A DNA stretch of 64,000 nt, taken from assembly GCA_001599595.1 (NCBI GenBank), contig BCHH01000001.1, forward strand, positions 434,001 to 498,000, in the 5' to 3' direction. The position numbers and the translations under genes are program-made. The notes beneath the pieces were generated by a model, which saw nothing but the letters and a program-made list of their open reading frames with translations, had not been told where the DNA came from and made no database searches. Below are positions 60,289 to 64,000 of the stretch, piece after piece. This DNA comes from Beverwykella pulmonaria. Lineage: Eukaryota > Ascomycota > Dothideomycetes > Pleosporales > Melanommataceae. Numbering within the stretch: the first letter of the stretch is position 1; every line of letters starts with the position of its first letter.

Positions 60289-60930
60289 ATGTCTCCTGAC
60301 ATCATCCCCGTGGTAAAGCTCTACAAAGATAGAAATAACCTTCTACAATGGCTAGAGTCATTCAAGCTCTATGTAAGCTTAATTAGAGCAGAGGATATCC
60401 TAGCTGGCAAATCACAACAACCAACGCCATTACAAGTCACAGAGCTAAGGGCATGGGACACTAGTATGGCCAGAGGGCTCCAAAATGCCAGATATTATAA
60501 GGCAACAAGCCAAATACAACACACATCGCAATTAAATCATCGCCACTTCAAAAGCCGCAGTACAGGAACGCAATTTGGAAATCCTAGAATAGAACTGTCT
60601 TTATGCACAACTGCAACTGGCGGTAATCAAGTCAGTCAACAAAGACCTCTACAACAACCTGCCAAAAGACAGCATTGCCAAGTTAGCCCAGGCAGTTAGG
60701 CGACGATACAAGGACCATGCAATTAATAAAGAATGTACAATCTGGGCAGAATTCAAAAACATTCGCTGTCAGAACTGTTCGTTGACCCAACAATTTACTA
60801 ATAAGTTTCAGTCAAGCATCACACGCCTTGAAAACGCTAACATAAAACTACCCACGAAATGGTACATATACAATTTCTTAAGCGCGATTAAAAACTCCTA
60901 TCTGGAATTCGCAAAAGATTGACGCCATAA
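60289..60930 (+). mobile_element. Retrotransposon gag-like relic
   Basis: The ATG frame gives SPDIIPVVKLYKDRNNLLQW and then LESFKLYVSLI, the early part of a copia-type gag. Near 60590 the frame shifts and a second frame runs on with AKLAQAVRRRYKDHAINKE, IWAEFKNIRCQNCSL and FLSAIKNSYLEFAKD, ending in TGA. A mariner copy is inserted at 60931. Protease, integrase and RT regions are absent, so the element is dead. Confidence 0.45.
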
Positions 60931-62334
60931 TACAAGGAGGTCGCATGAGCAGCCTGTTCCGTTAGTTTTCCCAAGATTTGTCAGATGGTTACTAATGAAT
61001 ATCCTATATAAATTACATACAAAATTACACCAATCACCATTTTGTAGGCCCGCCACCTGCAAAAATAACCGCCCAGCAACGCTCCTTCATGTTTTTGATG
61101 TACTTTGCGTAGTCGTCAAATGTGATCTTCTCCCACTCCTCAGCTAGATACTGACGTAACTCTGCCTCAGTGTGTGGGAATCACTTCTGGACTTAATATT
61201 TGAGCAATTGCCATACGTTTTTAATAGGATTCAAATCTGGTAAGTTGGCTGGCCACTACATCTTCTAAGTCTCTAGCTGCTGCTCAGCAGTAGATGTTGC
61301 TTTTGACACGTGGATAGAGCTGTTGTTCTCTATAAAGATAAGCTGCTTATTCTAGTAAATCCTGTAGGTATCCTGTGCTGCTACTACAACTGTAAAGGGC
61401 TGGGCCCTGGTTATGTGGATCCTTTGGCTCGCCTCGGATCCTTCGTACGAAGCTTGGCAGGACCTTATAAACTCCGCCGGCCTCTGCCCCCTTTGTTCTT
61501 CTTCATGCTTCCTTCTGTCGCTAGATAGGAATACAATGCTTATTATTTGAGCCTCTTCTATCCCCTAACAACAACAGGTAGCATGTGGTTAATATATATC
61601 TCAGAGTTTAGCCTGCCTTTATTCCAGCTCTTTTCAAAGAATATGAGTGGTCCTTTAAGGTTAAGAGAGATGATTCCCCAGACTATCCAGGCTGAGAAGC
61701 CTCGGAATTTTGGTATACAGCAATCTAGCAGGTACTTCTCCTCTGCTCGCCTTGTAACATAGACCTTGCCCTCAGGCAAGCAGACATCTTATCAGACCAA
61801 CCTACAGAGGCCCACTGCTCCTCAGTCCAAAATACATGCTCCTACGCCCACATAAGCCTGTTGTGCATATGGGTTGGCGTTAGAAATGGCTTCTCAGTTG
61901 CCTTGCGTCTATGATATAGCTCTTTCTCAAAGGCCTTGATTAATATACGGCGACAGACATTGATCCCTAGCTCATAAGCAATCTCCTTACGAGTTTTCCG
62001 CCTCTGCTCTGCGTTTTCTATGGCGTGGCGTACGAGTAGGTGTCAAAGTGGTGCATCAAGTATAGGGTGACGACTAGGAGGCTTTGATGGGGTATCAAAT
62101 GTATGAAGACAATGAGAGACTGTAGACGGGTAGATCCCAAGCCTCTGAGAGATCTCTTTCTGCTTGAAGCCTGCATCTCTGAGTATCCAGATCTGAATGC
62201 GTTCCTTGTACGTAAGCCGACGATTGGGTGTTTTCAACATGGCTGTAGAAATAGTTGTATTTTATTCCAGGCGATTCTATGCACGGACTGTATCACCAAA
62301 CTGCAGAACAGGCCGCTCATGAGACCCCCTTGTA
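60931..62334 (-). mobile_element. Tc1/mariner-type element, copy 1 (dead)
   Basis: Ends are inverted: TACAAGGAGGTCGCATGAGC at the left and its near-complement ending CTCATGAGACCCCCTTGTA at the right, with TA at both edges, as expected for TA target duplication. The minus strand encodes a transposase: HTH start MLKTPNRRLTYKERIQIWIL at 62240, and near the end WPANLPDLNPIKN and a C-terminal ITFDDYAKYIKNM. In the third catalytic position Glu of NPIEN is Lys (GAA to AAA), and stops and shifts are present. A 180-bp solo-LTR-like insertion disrupts it. It interrupts the gag relic and so is younger than that. Confidence 0.75.
61391..61570. mobile_element. 180-bp solo LTR-like insertion with 5-bp TSD
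   Basis: Starts TGTAAAGGG and ends CCCCTAACA, i.e. TGT...ACA termini, and is flanked by ACAAC at 61386-61390 and 61571-61575. Mariner copy 2 has a single TACAACAGG at the matching point, which proves this piece is an insertion. A TATAAA-like CTTATAAACTCC lies inside, fitting an LTR promoter. No internal coding region, so it is a solo LTR or a very small non-autonomous LTR element. Confidence 0.72.
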
Positions 62335-62464
62335 GCAGTAGTAACTATTTATGGCAAATTACATGCCAGCCAGATGTAGTATAAGTAGTAGATGTGATGT
62401 GGGATGATGGGTGTGGTGTGAGCAGGTGTGATAATATTTGTCGCGTGTTCTTAATTAACAGAAG

Positions 62465-63730
62465 TACAAGGGATAAGCATGAACGGGCTGTTCCGCCTGT
62501 TCACGCGGTTTTGTCAGATGATCAGGTATGTATAAATTACATACAAAATTACATCCATTACCATTTCGTATGACCACCACCTGCCATGATAACTGCCCAG
62601 CACCGCTGCTTCATATTTTTGATGTATTTTGAGTAGTCGTCAAAGGTGATCTTGTTCTACTCCTCTGTTAGATATTGACGTAGTTCTTCCTTGGTGTGTG
62701 GATAATGCTTCTGTACACAATACTTCAGCAATCGTCACACGTTTTCAATAGGGTTCAGATCTGGTGAGTTTGCTAGCCACCACATCTTCTAGATTCCTAG
62801 CTCTTGCTCTGCCTGAGCAGTCGCCTTAGAGGTGTGAACTGACGAGTTGTCCTCTACTAGAATCAGCTGCCCGTTCTCATAGGTCCTGTGAGCGTCTCAG
62901 ACTGCTGCTACAACAGGTAGTATATGCTCAATATACACCTCAGAGTTTAGCTTGCCCTTGTTTTAGTCTGCATCCTTTTCAATAAATAGCAGCAGTCCTT
63001 TAATGTTAAGAGTAATAATTGCCCAGGTCACCCACTCTATAAAGCCTTTAAATTTTGGTATACAACAGTCTGGGAGGTACTTATCCTCTGCCCGCCTTGT
63101 AACGTAAACCTCTCTATAGCTTATACATGCTGTCATTTCATCAGACCAGCCTGTAGAAGCCCACTACTCATTAGTCTAAAAAACGTGATCCTATGCCCAC
63201 ATTAATCTATTGTGTATTTTAACTGGCGTAAGGAGAGGCTTCTCTGTTGCTTTCTGTCTGTGGTATAGCTCTTTCTCAAAGGCCTTGATTAACGTACGCC
63301 GACAGACATTAATTCCTAGCTCATAAGCAATCTCCTCGCAAGATTTCTGCCTCTGCTCTGCATTCTCTGTAGCTTGACGTACGAGCAGGATTCAAAGAGG
63401 TGTAGAGAGTAATGGATGGCGGCCTTGTGGCTTTCCTGGGGTCTCTGGCGTGTTAAGACAGTTAGAGACTGTAGAGGGAGGGATTCCAAGCTTCTAAGAG
63501 ATCTCCTTTTGCTAAAAGCCTGCGTCGCGAAGTGTCCAAATACAAACGCGTTCCTTGTACGTAAGACGACGATTCGGTGTTTTTGGCACTATGGAAGGAT
63601 GGAGGAATTTAGTACCTCTAATTGTCAGGAAACTGCTTATAAATAAATATGTGTATCTTATTCTGGCCGCTACTATGCACGGACCACGTCACGAAACCGC
63701 GGAACAGCCTGTTCATGCTTATCCCTTGTA
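62465..63730 (-). mobile_element. Tc1/mariner-type element, copy 2 (dead)
   Basis: Terminal inverted repeats of about 32 bp (left begins TACAAGGGATAAGCATGAAC; the right end is its near-complement) enclose 1266 bp. The minus strand has HTH start PKTPNRRLTYKERVCIWTL and the acidic block NSPDLNPIENV, in which the catalytic Glu is kept, but the following Trp is TGA (62735-62737), a G-to-A change. The C-terminus has ITFDDYSKYIKNM. It is closely related to copy 1, lies 130 bp from it in the same orientation, and lacks its solo-LTR insertion. Confidence 0.77.
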
Positions 63731-64000
63731 CGAAGCGCAAGGCAGACCAGACACAAGGTATATGAAGAACACGGAAATCACGACAAAGCCGCAATTTGTA
63801 GAACAAGAAACTTATAAACAAGGTAAAGGAATGCGAACTATGCGACGACTAGGTTACTAGGATTACATCTAGTCATGAGATAGGTTTGGTGGCAGTGCTC
63901 ATTAGGGGCAAACAACTAGTGTATAAATCTAAGCAAGAGAAACTCAACATGAAAGCCCAGCCATCAAGAACCAAACGCCTTGATACTTCATATTTATTGG

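Overview
The window is nuclear DNA of a filamentous ascomycete (Pezizomycotina). The evidence is protein-coding genes with many short GT-AG introns (mostly 48-80 nt), typical lineage genes (SesB/NB-ARC/TPR receptor, HET-domain relic, LysM proteins paired with a killer-toxin-like chitinase, fungal rvt reverse transcriptase gene) and decayed transposons with transition-type stop codons that look like RIP or CpG deamination. I cannot name the genus. All exon models below were built by hand from splice signals and reading-frame continuity; no alignment was run.

Layout. 0-6 kb is gene-poor and holds a small GPI-type secreted protein and two degraded genes. 6-18 kb holds genes of types often linked to fungal self/non-self recognition and regulated cell death: an intact 1257-aa NLR-like protein (SesB hydrolase, NB-ARC, TPR), a DUF6594-type membrane protein, a small unknown protein, a caspase-fold protein with a C-terminal membrane segment, and a broken HET-domain gene. 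18-28 kb is mostly relics (tyrosinase, two secreted proteins, a gene with one in-frame stop) around an intact TauD-type dioxygenase and an F-box protein. 28-31 kb is an RBR ubiquitin ligase with a long N-terminal coiled coil. 33-45 kb contains a hypothetical protein and a chitin module: two LysM proteins (369 and 611 aa) and a 1754-aa killer-toxin-like GH18 chitinase. The larger LysM gene and the chitinase share a 475-bp divergent promoter.

45-60 kb is a mix of an FAD aromatic-ring monooxygenase, a repeat-rich gene-free stretch, a 996-aa rvt gene (domesticated, non-mobile reverse transcriptase), the divergently transcribed housekeeping pair KIN17-like and KRR1, a SET protein with a predicted signal peptide, and a secreted protein built of C-x-SGW-x-x-DYRG-x-C repeats. 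60-64 kb is a nest of mobile elements: a gag-like relic and two adjacent dead Tc1/mariner copies with long terminal inverted repeats, one of which carries a 180-bp solo-LTR-like insertion with a perfect 5-bp target duplication.

How the genes may work together: the LysM proteins and chitinase most likely act on chitin outside the cell as one co-regulated unit. The receptor, caspase-fold protein and HET relic suggest an allorecognition or cell-death neighbourhood, but a joint function is inference from content and proximity only.
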